A stretch of DNA of 45,436 nt from a virus. This document shows, in pieces, positions 6,418 to 13,541 of this stretch. A program made the position numbers and the translations under genes. The stretch spans positions 1 through 45,436 of the IMG/VR virus record IMGVR_UViG_3300023281_000916; one strand, given 5' to 3'. Below the pieces are notes generated by a model, which did not search any database, was not told the DNA's origin, and saw nothing but the letters and a program-made list of their open reading frames with translations. Within the stretch, counting starts at the first letter, position 1, and every line of letters begins with the position of its first letter.

Positions 6418-7894
6418 TATTAAACGAGAAGACAGGGTTCGCGAAGACTACGGTGACGTAGCTAAGCTCGCGGAGTCTATCCTCTCACTCGGACTAATCC
6501 AACCTATCTGCATCAACCAAGACAACACCTTGGTCGCAGGAGGTCGTCGCACCCGAGCATTACTCTCCTTAGTGAACTCTCAGAACTTTCAAGTTACTGA
6601 CGACTGTCACCCTGACATCATATCCTTCATTCAATCCGGCGGTATCCTAATCGAAGGCAAGCACTTCACCCGCATGACAACCCGCGACATCTCTCACCTC
6701 TCCATGCTTGAACTCGAAGAGAATGTCCGTCGCAAACAATTCGCATGGCAAGAGACCTGTCTCGCCGTCCGTAAAGTACACAACACCAAGCAAGGCGAAG
6801 CCTCACGAGCACAAGAAAAGTGGTGGACATCACACACCGGTGAACTCCTCGGCATGTCTAACGGTAACGTAGGCTACTGTCTTCTCATCGCACAGCACAT
6901 AGCTGACGGTGACGAAGAAGTAACCAACGCCGAAGGTCTAATGGACGCACTCCGTATCATCACTCAACGCAAGCATGACCTAGCTGAAGACCTTGTTGCC
7001 AAACGCACGATGGCACAAATCAAAGCAGGCACGTCACCCTACGCAGCCTCGGCCACCAACAAAGAAGCTACCGCAGGTGTCGACGACGTACTCTCCTCAT
7101 GGAACGAAGAGCAAGGTGATGACGCGTTAGCCCAACCCAACTCCCTACCAAACAACCCATCCTCTATCCCTGTCTCTCACATGATACGCCACGGCTCATT
7201 CCTTGACCTACCATGGTCACCCGAATCTGTTGACCATATCATAACCGACCCACCCTACGGTATAGACATGGCCAACCTCGATCAAGGTAACACCGGCATG
7301 GACGACATCTCACGCATAGCTGAAACCCACGATGTGCAATCCAACCTCGACAACTTCAACGCATGGCTCCAACAATGTCACTACATCCTACGCGACAAAG
7401 GGTTCTGCGTATGGTTCTGCGACGCTGTTCACTGGAATCACCTTCGTCTCCTCGCAGAAGACATCGGATTCAAGTCACAACGCTGGCCTCTAGTCTGGAT
7501 CAAAGCCCACTCCTGTATGAACCAAGCCGCCTCCTATAACTTCACTAAAAACATCGAGGTCGCACTCGTACTCCGAAAGGGAGTCGCAACTCTCACCGAA
7601 CCTCAATCAACCTGCTACCACATGGCATCATCTGACCCAGAACGACGTCTATTCTCAGGCCACCCGTTTGTCAAACCAACCTCACTCTGGCAGTGGATTG
7701 CCCAAGCCGTCGCTCTCAAGAACCAAACCATATGTGACCCGTTCTCTGGTGTCGGCTCCATGTCACGAGCACTACTCCACGACGGATATAACATATGCAA
7801 CTGCGAGATAGACTCCACTCACTACAACCAACAATTCAACATGATCTGCGAATTTTACCGTGAAAAGTACGGCGCGGACGTAACCTTCTCTTAA
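6395..7894 (+). CDS. ParB-like domain fused to DNA methyltransferase
   Basis: A 499-residue two-domain protein. The N-terminal ParB/sulfiredoxin-like domain shows VAGGRRTRALLSL (residues 47-59) and LELEENVRRKQFAWQE (about 105-120). The C-terminal SAM-dependent methyltransferase has motif IV DPPYG (285-289) before motif I DPFSGVGS (448-455), the beta-class order. HPFVKP (423-428) precedes motif I as in these enzymes. DPPY predicts N6-adenine or N4-cytosine methylation; the target site is not readable. No restriction gene is nearby. The likely role is therefore self-modification against host restriction, or marking DNA for replication or packaging. Confidence 0.9.
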   Translation: MSQIKISDIKREDRVREDYGDVAKLAESILSLGLIQPICINQDNTLVAGGRRTRALLSLVNSQNFQVTDDCHPDIISFIQSGGILIEGKHFTRMTTRDISHLSMLELEENVRRKQFAWQETCLAVRKVHNTKQGEASRAQEKWWTSHTGELLGMSNGNVGYCLLIAQHIADGDEEVTNAEGLMDALRIITQRKHDLAEDLVAKRTMAQIKAGTSPYAASATNKEATAGVDDVLSSWNEEQGDDALAQPNSLPNNPSSIPVSHMIRHGSFLDLPWSPESVDHIITDPPYGIDMANLDQGNTGMDDISRIAETHDVQSNLDNFNAWLQQCHYILRDKGFCVWFCDAVHWNHLRLLAEDIGFKSQRWPLVWIKAHSCMNQAASYNFTKNIEVALVLRKGVATLTEPQSTCYHMASSDPERRLFSGHPFVKPTSLWQWIAQAVALKNQTICDPFSGVGSMSRALLHDGYNICNCEIDSTHYNQQFNMICEFYREKYGADVTFS

Positions 7895-8140
7895 ATGTTT
7901 CAAATGATATTCACCTACCGCGGTCACCAAGTCACGATCCAAGACCTAATCACAGACGACACTCGTACTTGGATATACCACATCATCAACTCAAACAAAA
8001 CTGTACTCCCACCACCACCACGCGGAGCCTACGCACTCGACGCAAAACAAATAGCTAAACGTCACATTGACAAACTCATCAGAACAAACCAATCAATCGC
8101 CACCATCCGTGGTCAACACATGCACCACAAAAATCTATAA
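7895..8140 (+). CDS. Small hypothetical protein
   Basis: An 81-residue basic protein that begins immediately after the methyltransferase stop (0 bases between). It has a short beta-like start (MIFTYRGHQVTIQDL), a Pro stretch PPPPRGAYALDAKQIAKRHIDKLI and a His-rich end. The region AYALDAKQIAKRHIDKLI is typical of small phage proteins that take a helical form, but no family can be named. Its position suggests translational coupling with the methyltransferase. Confidence 0.7.
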   Translation: MFQMIFTYRGHQVTIQDLITDDTRTWIYHIINSNKTVLPPPPRGAYALDAKQIAKRHIDKLIRTNQSIATIRGQHMHHKNL

Positions 8141-8144
8141 CTCA

Positions 8145-8157
8145 TACAACAATTGGA
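8145..8157. promoter_or_regulatory. Dyad element TACAA-CAA-TTGGA (site 3)
   Basis: One mismatch to the dyad consensus. It is followed by ACTAACCT and ATG 8166, matching site 2 in the right half, the ACTAAC extension and the first codons of the gene. Confidence 0.5.
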
Positions 8158-8165
8158 ACTAACCT

Positions 8166-8345
8166 ATGCCAGAACAAGAAATACCACGTGCCTATCTAGG
8201 TGATGGTGCTTACGTAGAAGATCAAGGTCACTGCATCTGCATCTATACCGACAACGGAGTTACTCGTCATAACGAAGTGTTCCTAGAATCCAACGAAATC
8301 CAAGCCCTTCAACGCTTCCTCTTAACCCACAACCTAATCAAGTAA
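8166..8345 (+). CDS. Small conserved-type phage protein (YLGDGAYV motif)
   Basis: A 59-residue protein that begins MPEQEIPRAYLGDGAYVEDQ. It continues with GHCICIYTDNGV and a C-terminal helix ending RFLLTHNLIK. The order YLGDG-x-Y, a strand ending in T-x-NG, then NEVFLES and a hydrophobic helix is common in small hypothetical proteins of many phages. Its function is not known to me. The start is fixed by the dyad element ahead of it, and the stop overlaps the next ATG (TAATG). Confidence 0.75.
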   Translation: MPEQEIPRAYLGDGAYVEDQGHCICIYTDNGVTRHNEVFLESNEIQALQRFLLTHNLIK

Positions 8346-8761
8346 TGCCCGAAGAAGACATCTATAACATACTCATCACAGGACTTCGCGACATGGCTGA
8401 TCGTCTTGACCGAGTTCGTTCCTCTAACGCACCTCAGAACCAACGCAGACCCGAGCGTCCCGTAGTCGACGACGAGACTGCCCTTGCGCATAACGAGATT
8501 CGCAGACAATTAAAGCTCGTCTTCGAACAACACGGTGATAACCTCAACGACTTCGAGCGTGGGTTCTGCCGTGATGTACCTAAGCATGAAGGTGGTATGA
8601 CAGAAAAACAACTCCATTGTGCTGGTAAGATTCTGTCCAACTACGCAGTAGACACAGATGACAGGGAACACGCCTTCGACCGCTCAGCCGTTGGACAAGA
8701 CCAAAGCGGTGTCCCCTGTGACTTACGTGGCGAACCAACCGACGACGATATAACATTCTGA
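8345..8761 (+). CDS. Hypothetical protein upstream of DNA polymerase
   Basis: A 138-residue acidic protein not recognised. It begins with a helix (YNILITGLRDMADRLDRV), then a polar linker. A central part follows (QLKLVFEQHGDNLNDFERGFCRDVPKHEGGMTEKQLHCAGKIL), with spaced Cys residues but no clear zinc motif. The C-terminus is acidic. The segment EKQLHCAGKIL resembles the end of several phage proteins of unknown role beside polymerases. Overlaps of TAATG at the start and TGATG at the stop couple it to its neighbours, including the polymerase. Confidence 0.75.
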   Translation: MPEEDIYNILITGLRDMADRLDRVRSSNAPQNQRRPERPVVDDETALAHNEIRRQLKLVFEQHGDNLNDFERGFCRDVPKHEGGMTEKQLHCAGKILSNYAVDTDDREHAFDRSAVGQDQSGVPCDLRGEPTDDDITF

Positions 8762-11289
8762 TGACACCTGTACCCAACCGCTTCCCTGACTTAGCTCCCT
8801 CCGCTATTCGTGTTGCCGTAATCGGTGAAGCACCAAGCTCGGACGATGTCATTCAACGGGAACCCTTCGCCTCGACCTCTGGTCGTTTCCTCCGAGGGGT
8901 TATGTCCTCCATCGGACTCAACCCAAAACAATGCTTCTTCGGTAACGTATGTCAGATACAACCACCCGGCGGTTCACTCTTCCGCTTTAAGTGGGACGGA
9001 CCTGAAATACAATCTGGCTTAGCCCAACTCACTCGCGACCTCAATGAATTTAAACCCAACCTTGTTCTATGTCTGGGTCAGTATGCTCTTCGTGCTGCTG
9101 GCGTGTCTCACTCTATCATGTTTTACAGAGGCACCTTGTTCACCTCGTCTTGGGGTTATAAAGCACTGGGCTGTCTACATCCTGCTTATTGCCTACGCGA
9201 TTACAGCAGTACTCCTTTGTTTAAATTTGACATTCGTCGTGCTAAACTAGAAGGCGCAACACCCGACCTCATACTCCCCAACCGCACCATCATCACTGAC
9301 CTTGACCTCGGAGTCCAGATCGCCTGCCTTGACAAAGTCCAGCAACGTAAAGACGCCCTAGCTATTGACCTCGAAGGGTACCCTGATGAAAAAGGTGTAA
9401 CCTGCATATCCTTATTCCCCGAACCTCTTTGGGGATTCACACTACCATTCCGTCGGCAAGACGGTACCAACTGCTGGGAAGAACACGAAGAACTTATCCT
9501 CTGGCAAAAACTATGTTCGATCCTTGCCGACCCAACCATACCAAAGATATGTCAAAATGCTATGTACGAACTGTTTGTATTCGCATTTCGTCACTCGATT
9601 CTAATACGTGGTGTAATTGGGGACACTATGCTGGCACACTGGGAGATGTTTCACGAATTAAAAAAGTCGCTTGGTTTACAAACCTCCATATACACAAAGG
9701 AGCCTTACTACAAAGACGAACGAACCAAATCTGGAGACACAACACACTGGGAATACTGTGGCAAAGACTCAGCCGTCACCACCGAGATACATACCCACGT
9801 CGTCAACGGCTTACGCGCCGACCCACTATCTTACGCTCACTACCAGTTCAACATGGAAATCCTAAAGCCCTACCTATATATGTCTCTCCGAGGTTGTCTA
9901 TTCGACCGCGCCGAGTGGCAGAAACAAGTAGACGACACGTGGTCAAAGATTAAAATACTACAACTCGAAGTCGACGAACTCGCCGGAGCACCTTTCAACG
10001 TTAAATCTGTTGACCACAAGAAAGCGTTCCTTTATGGCACCCTCAAAGACGCCCCAGCTAAGTCCACTCCTAACTACGAGAAGTGCCTTAAACTACACGC
10101 TAACTCACTCAAACTCCCACCACAATATGAAGGTCGAGGCGCAACCCGTAAGATCACAACCAACGAAGAAGCCTTACTCAAACTCTACGACAAGACTAAA
10201 ATACCTATCCTTAAACTCTTATTGGAACTCGTCCGACTCCGTACCTACATGTCTGACCTTGGCAAGCTCATCCCGTTTGAGGACAATCGAATCAGATCGG
10301 TCTATAACCCTGTCGGCACTGTCACAGGCAGATGCAACTCGCGTGATACAAACGTACCCGAGCGTGTCCAACTACCTAAGATCGAACACAACACAGAAGG
10401 TGTACCCATACTAAACTGGAAATCGTCTATCGAGATGTTAGGTACTAACTTACAGAACCAACAGAAGGACGTTCGTAATTTATTCATCTCCGACCCTGAC
10501 TACGACTTCTACCAATACGACCTCTCCGGCGCGGACGCTTGGACAGTTGCTTGTGACCTAGCTGCACTCGGACACGACAAGATGTTAGAACATCTTAAGC
10601 TCGGTATCAAACCATCCAAGAACATCATCCTAATGCAACGTTACGGTGCCTCTGTGTGTCGCTCGTGGTCAAATCAAGACTGGCTTGACAAACAATCCGA
10701 GGTTGCTAAGGACGACAAGATGTACACCTGCGCAAAAGCCTGCCAGCACGGTACCAATTACGGCATGAAGCCTGCGCTGTTACGCGAGACAATCTTCAAA
10801 CGGTCACGCGGATCAATCGACATCTCTGTCCCAACCGCTGCACTTCTACAACAACTATACGATGAGCTATACCAAGTATCCGTCCGCACAAGATGGATTG
10901 AGAAAACTGTTCGGGAGACAAAACAACTCCGATGCGCTTCGGGTGCACTTAGACGTTTCACCTCGATCCGCCCTGCTCGTGAGCTTGACCAAGCTACGTT
11001 ACGGGAAGCGTTATCGCACGAACCTCAGCACAATACCACTTATGCAACTAACCTCGCCTTGCATAATATGTATTACGACCCTGAGAACCGTACGCCGTCG
11101 GGTTCGCTCATCATTCAACCGCTCGTCATGATTCACGACGCACTTGCAGGTCAATGGCCAACAGCCCGTCGCGAGTGGGCACAGCAAAAGATGCAAACCT
11201 ATTTCGACAACCCATTAACAATACACGGTATCACACTCACCATTCCGGTTGAAGGTGGATGCGGTTTAAACTGGAAGGATACAGAATGA
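8761..11289 (+). CDS. UDG-like domain fused to family A DNA polymerase
   Basis: An 842-residue replicative polymerase. Residues about 15-180 resemble the uracil-DNA-glycosylase superfamily: GEAPSSDD (22-29), TSGRFLRGVM (39-48), LVLCLGQYALRAAG (101-114) and CLHPAY (138-143). The N-terminal Fe-S Cys pair of family 4 enzymes is absent. The 3'-5' exonuclease shows Asp203-X-Glu205, Asn266-X3-Glu270 (normally Asp) and Tyr332-X3-Asp336. The polymerase shows motif A DLSGADAW (Asp587), O-helix KACQHGTNYG (Lys659, His663, Tyr667) and motif C IHDALAG (His792, Asp793, Ala794). His663 occupies the E. coli Phe762 position and Ala794 replaces the Glu of HDE. The glycosylase-like domain may detect uracil or only aid DNA binding. 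Confidence 0.9.
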   Translation: MTPVPNRFPDLAPSAIRVAVIGEAPSSDDVIQREPFASTSGRFLRGVMSSIGLNPKQCFFGNVCQIQPPGGSLFRFKWDGPEIQSGLAQLTRDLNEFKPNLVLCLGQYALRAAGVSHSIMFYRGTLFTSSWGYKALGCLHPAYCLRDYSSTPLFKFDIRRAKLEGATPDLILPNRTIITDLDLGVQIACLDKVQQRKDALAIDLEGYPDEKGVTCISLFPEPLWGFTLPFRRQDGTNCWEEHEELILWQKLCSILADPTIPKICQNAMYELFVFAFRHSILIRGVIGDTMLAHWEMFHELKKSLGLQTSIYTKEPYYKDERTKSGDTTHWEYCGKDSAVTTEIHTHVVNGLRADPLSYAHYQFNMEILKPYLYMSLRGCLFDRAEWQKQVDDTWSKIKILQLEVDELAGAPFNVKSVDHKKAFLYGTLKDAPAKSTPNYEKCLKLHANSLKLPPQYEGRGATRKITTNEEALLKLYDKTKIPILKLLLELVRLRTYMSDLGKLIPFEDNRIRSVYNPVGTVTGRCNSRDTNVPERVQLPKIEHNTEGVPILNWKSSIEMLGTNLQNQQKDVRNLFISDPDYDFYQYDLSGADAWTVACDLAALGHDKMLEHLKLGIKPSKNIILMQRYGASVCRSWSNQDWLDKQSEVAKDDKMYTCAKACQHGTNYGMKPALLRETIFKRSRGSIDISVPTAALLQQLYDELYQVSVRTRWIEKTVRETKQLRCASGALRRFTSIRPARELDQATLREALSHEPQHNTTYATNLALHNMYYDPENRTPSGSLIIQPLVMIHDALAGQWPTARREWAQQKMQTYFDNPLTIHGITLTIPVEGGCGLNWKDTE

Positions 11290-11867
11290 CAGACGAGGAA
11301 TTATTCGAGGCGTGGTTTCGGAAGAAATACGGCAGAGACCCACATGCCTTTATGGACGTAGACATACGCATTGCCTACCTATCTGGCTTATCGCAGGGCA
11401 GGTCTGAGGGCGTGAGCGTGGAGGATGTGATTGAGGAATGCTTCTACCGAATTAAGATGCGACTGATAGTAATCAACACCTTCCCTTGGGGTGATAAGCT
11501 AATGCCGAATGCTAAGTGCGTTAAGGTTATTCAGGTTAGCAATATGCTTGACGAGGTTAAGGAACACGTAAAAGAACTCACCGTACTCAAGACCCTGTTG
11601 TTTGATAACCTCGAAGTATCTGAAGAGACCAAGGCAAAGATTAAAGCCCGACTCGACTACGAGGAAGAGACAAAGGATTTAAACGAGGGTGAGTATTTGA
11701 GCAAGACCCTGCCGAAACCAGCAACGGAGGAGGAATACGTTAATCAGGTGTTAGAAGCATCTAAATACGACAGGGAGTTGAGAGAGGGCGGCCCTGAGGC
11801 TTACCCTGTTATGGACTTCCCTTGTGCGCCCTTACCCGCTGAACCCGAACAGGAGGTCGGAGGATGA
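11286..11867 (+). CDS. Accessory phage protein in imported cassette (gene 1)
   Basis: A 193-residue protein starting MTDEELFEAWFRKKYGRDP. An in-frame ATG at 11259 exists, but 11286 gives the usual ATGA overlap with the polymerase stop and the normal N-terminus for this type of protein. The opening (FEAWF...YLSGLSQGR) resembles accessory proteins common in phages of Proteobacteria. A coiled-coil-like middle follows (DEVKEHVKELTVLKTLLFDNLEVSEETKAKIKARL), and the end is EPEQEVGG. Codon choice is G-rich, unlike the C-rich neighbours. It marks the left edge of an inserted block. Function is unknown. Confidence 0.75.
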   Translation: MTDEELFEAWFRKKYGRDPHAFMDVDIRIAYLSGLSQGRSEGVSVEDVIEECFYRIKMRLIVINTFPWGDKLMPNAKCVKVIQVSNMLDEVKEHVKELTVLKTLLFDNLEVSEETKAKIKARLDYEEETKDLNEGEYLSKTLPKPATEEEYVNQVLEASKYDRELREGGPEAYPVMDFPCAPLPAEPEQEVGG

Positions 11868-12100
11868 AGATTAACTGGACGAAGCCATACCTGAAGGAGC
11901 CTAAAAACGGAGCAGGGTGGAGGAATCATTGCTTGAGGGCTGATAGCCCCTCGGGAGCAAGGTGGCACATCCATAAAACAATATATGGATACAATCTACA
12001 GCGTGGCTTATTCGATATATGCACAGTAAGAACACAGAAGGCAGCTAAACTAATAGCCCAAACAATCCAAGATAACCCCGAACAGAAAGGCGGAGGATGA
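11864..12100 (+). CDS. Accessory protein in imported cassette (gene 2)
   Basis: A 78-residue basic protein with WRNHCLRADSPSGARWHIHKTIYGYNL and a C-terminal helix (QKAAKLIAQTIQD) ending NPEQKGGG. It looks like a small nucleic-acid-binding or structural fold, but no family is named. Unlike almost every gene outside this block it has a genuine Shine-Dalgarno: AGGAGG at 11851-11856, seven bases before the ATG, plus GGAGG touching the ATG. It overlaps gene 1 by ATGA. Confidence 0.75.
   Translation: MKINWTKPYLKEPKNGAGWRNHCLRADSPSGARWHIHKTIYGYNLQRGLFDICTVRTQKAAKLIAQTIQDNPEQKGGG
12073..12090 (+). repeat. Gene-end/RBS linker repeat, copy 1
   Basis: TAACCCCGAACAGAAAGG, identical to 12288-12305. Both copies encode the peptide NPEQKG at a gene end and supply the AAAGG ribosome-binding sequence of the next gene. 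A diverged copy (AACCCGAACAGGAGG) is at 11842-11856. Confidence 0.85.
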
Positions 12101-12351
12101 GTAAGTCAGCCATATCAATCAAACCGTTTAAGTTCGGAGAGAATGGCCTGTTTGTGTTTTGGAGGGCTGTATCTGACACGGACGAATTACGCCTAAGGCA
12201 CTTAGGCATGATAAACTTTCTGAGCGAGGATCAGTTAAAAGACTGTGAGATGCTGGCACAGGCTCATGGGTGGGAAATCTGTAAAACTAACCCCGAACAG
12301 AAAGGACACCAATGCCAGACCTTGACGACTACGACTGCGAAGAAGTTATAA
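12097..12351 (+). CDS. Accessory protein in imported cassette (gene 3), altered C-terminus
   Basis: An 84-residue protein, unknown family. An IKPFKFGENGLFVFWRAV strand region is followed by a charged helix and GWEICKTNPEQKG. By analogy with genes 1 and 2 the original protein should have ended just after NPEQKG. Instead it reads on for 14 odd residues (HQCQTLTTTTAKKL) in the wrong frame of the following native gene, overlapping it by 40 bases. That indicates a recombination junction near 12305. The start has GGAGG adjacent to ATG, with AAAGG six bases upstream. Confidence 0.7.
   Translation: MSKSAISIKPFKFGENGLFVFWRAVSDTDELRLRHLGMINFLSEDQLKDCEMLAQAHGWEICKTNPEQKGHQCQTLTTTTAKKL
12288..12305 (+). 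repeat. Gene-end/RBS linker repeat, copy 2 (cassette right edge)
   Basis: Identical 18 nt to 12073-12090. Downstream the sequence returns to C/A-rich native composition. AAAGG lies six bases before ATG 12312. Confidence 0.85.
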
Positions 12352-12488
12352 ACTACCTCGAAGACCACCAACCCTACGAACTAACCGAATGGGAATGTGA
12401 GTTCGTCGAATCAAACCTCGGGCGAACAGAATTCTCTGACGCACAAAAAGAAGTAATCAATCGACTTGTAAAGAAATTTAAATTATGA
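12312..12488 (+). CDS. Small acidic hypothetical protein
   Basis: A 58-residue very acidic protein (MPDLDDYDCEEVINYLEDHQ..., ending VINRLVKKFKL). It is mostly helical by composition and has no recognised family. Codons are C-rich like the main early arm, in contrast to the three genes before it. Its 5' end overlaps the read-through tail of gene 3 by 40 bases. The stop overlaps the next start (ATGA). The acidity could fit a DNA-mimic or a regulator of a basic partner, but this is only composition. Confidence 0.7.
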   Translation: MPDLDDYDCEEVINYLEDHQPYELTEWECEFVESNLGRTEFSDAQKEVINRLVKKFKL

Positions 12489-12688
12489 CCTACACCGTAA
12501 CACGTACACCCGCCACACCAGACTTCGCGCCTGACCTCAAAGTAGGTGACACCCTAACCCTCTACGAGGCCGCACAATATTTTGAACTCAACGTACACAC
12601 CCTTCGCATTGAAGGTTACATGCAGAAGTACTGTACTCACCAAGGACACACACTCCTTTGTTCCCTCCACAACCAACCAACACTATGA
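12485..12688 (+). CDS. Small protein, possible MerR/excisionase-like helix-turn-helix
   Basis: A 67-residue protein. Residues about 25-50 read LTLYEAAQYFELNVHTLRIEGYM. This resembles the L-x-EAA-x-x-L-x-V-x-x-x-T-L-R pattern of MerR/excisionase winged-helix DNA-binding domains, although the wing and second half are weak. It could be a small transcription regulator of the early operon and a candidate reader of the dyad elements, which is speculation. ATGA overlaps on both sides show tight coupling. Confidence 0.6.
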   Translation: MTYTVTRTPATPDFAPDLKVGDTLTLYEAAQYFELNVHTLRIEGYMQKYCTHQGHTLLCSLHNQPTL

Positions 12689-13092
12689 TAGATAAATTCG
12701 CACTCAAAGACAACCAAGGTAACCCGCTTGACCTTGGCTCCTCCAACATCTGGGTCATTATGGACGGTCGAAAGACCACTGTTCTAATCGACCCCATGAC
12801 TGGCTCAGCCTACCACTCAACAAACAAAAAACTCGCTGAACTAATAGCTAAAGACTGTCGGGAACGTCTCGAACTCAAAGGCACATTCGTTCTCCCCCTA
12901 TACGAAGCCATACGTATCATAGCAGCCAACGAAGGTGTAGACCTCAAGCCCCCATACACCACAAAGAACATCATCGACCAACTCAAACACGGCTTCGAGA
13001 CCGGCGCACATGAAGACAAAGCCCGTTGTCGCAAACTTAAAAATAAAGCATCAATCACTAACTCATCACCGAAAGACAGGTACTCATTATGA
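12685..13092 (+). CDS. Hypothetical protein
   Basis: A 135-residue protein starting MIDKFALKDN at an ATGA overlap. An upstream TTG at 12658 is in frame but would overlap the previous gene further. The N-terminal half is beta-like (SNIWVIMDGRKTTVLIDPMTGSAYHS). The centre is helical (NKKLAELIAKDCRERLEL) and the C-terminus is basic and polar. No motif of a known enzyme family is visible. It sits in a coupled block with the MazG-like pyrophosphatase and the helicase-like ATPase, so a replication-support role is possible. Confidence 0.7.
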   Translation: MIDKFALKDNQGNPLDLGSSNIWVIMDGRKTTVLIDPMTGSAYHSTNKKLAELIAKDCRERLELKGTFVLPLYEAIRIIAANEGVDLKPPYTTKNIIDQLKHGFETGAHEDKARCRKLKNKASITNSSPKDRYSL

Positions 13093-13541
13093 AAAAACAA
13101 ATTCAAGACGTGCGCACATTCATGCAGGCATGTGACCAACCCACCCCCGATGAACCTATCCAAAAGTTGGATGAGTCTATTGCTCTCCTTCGTATCAAAC
13201 TACTAGTCGAGGAGGTCGAAGAACTCGCACAGGCTTTCGGGTTTGACATGAATATCTACATGGACACTCAAAGTTATGACCCAGAATTGTACCACGAAGT
13301 CGAAGTCATTGACGCCCTAGCCGACATAACTTACGTACTGTACGGAGCAGCAGTTACATGCGGACATCAAGACGTACTACCCGAAGCATTCAAGCGGGTT
13401 CAATTTTCCAACATGACCAAGGTAGTCAATGGCAAGTGTGTCAAAGACTCAACCGGTAAGGTTATGAAACCCGCGTCATACATCCCACCTAACCTTGATA
13501 ACATATTCACCGAATACGAACAAGGGGAATTTAATCTATAA
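13089..13541 (+). CDS. MazG-like nucleotide pyrophosphohydrolase
   Basis: A 150-residue all-alpha NTP-pyrophosphatase. The metal-binding signature is present: KLLVEEVEELAQAFG (about residues 37-51), then EVEVIDALADITYVLYGA (about 76-93). This matches the E-x-x-E-E...E/D-x-x-D arrangement of the MazG/HisE superfamily. The C-terminal segment EAFKRVQFSNMTKVVNGK...PASYIPPNL is characteristic of phage members. Such enzymes hydrolyse (d)NTPs to monophosphates and adjust nucleotide pools or lower (p)ppGpp stress signals. It is coupled by ATGA upstream and TAATG downstream. Confidence 0.85.
   Translation: MKKQIQDVRTFMQACDQPTPDEPIQKLDESIALLRIKLLVEEVEELAQAFGFDMNIYMDTQSYDPELYHEVEVIDALADITYVLYGAAVTCGHQDVLPEAFKRVQFSNMTKVVNGKCVKDSTGKVMKPASYIPPNLDNIFTEYEQGEFNL

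Noticed and set aside
13159-13171. Perfect dyad match inside the MazG-like gene
   Set aside because: It encodes QKLD, and the same 16 bases occur on the other strand at 18686-18701 in an F-QKLDD codon context. I count it in the statistics but do not annotate it as a site, because coding constraint can explain it.
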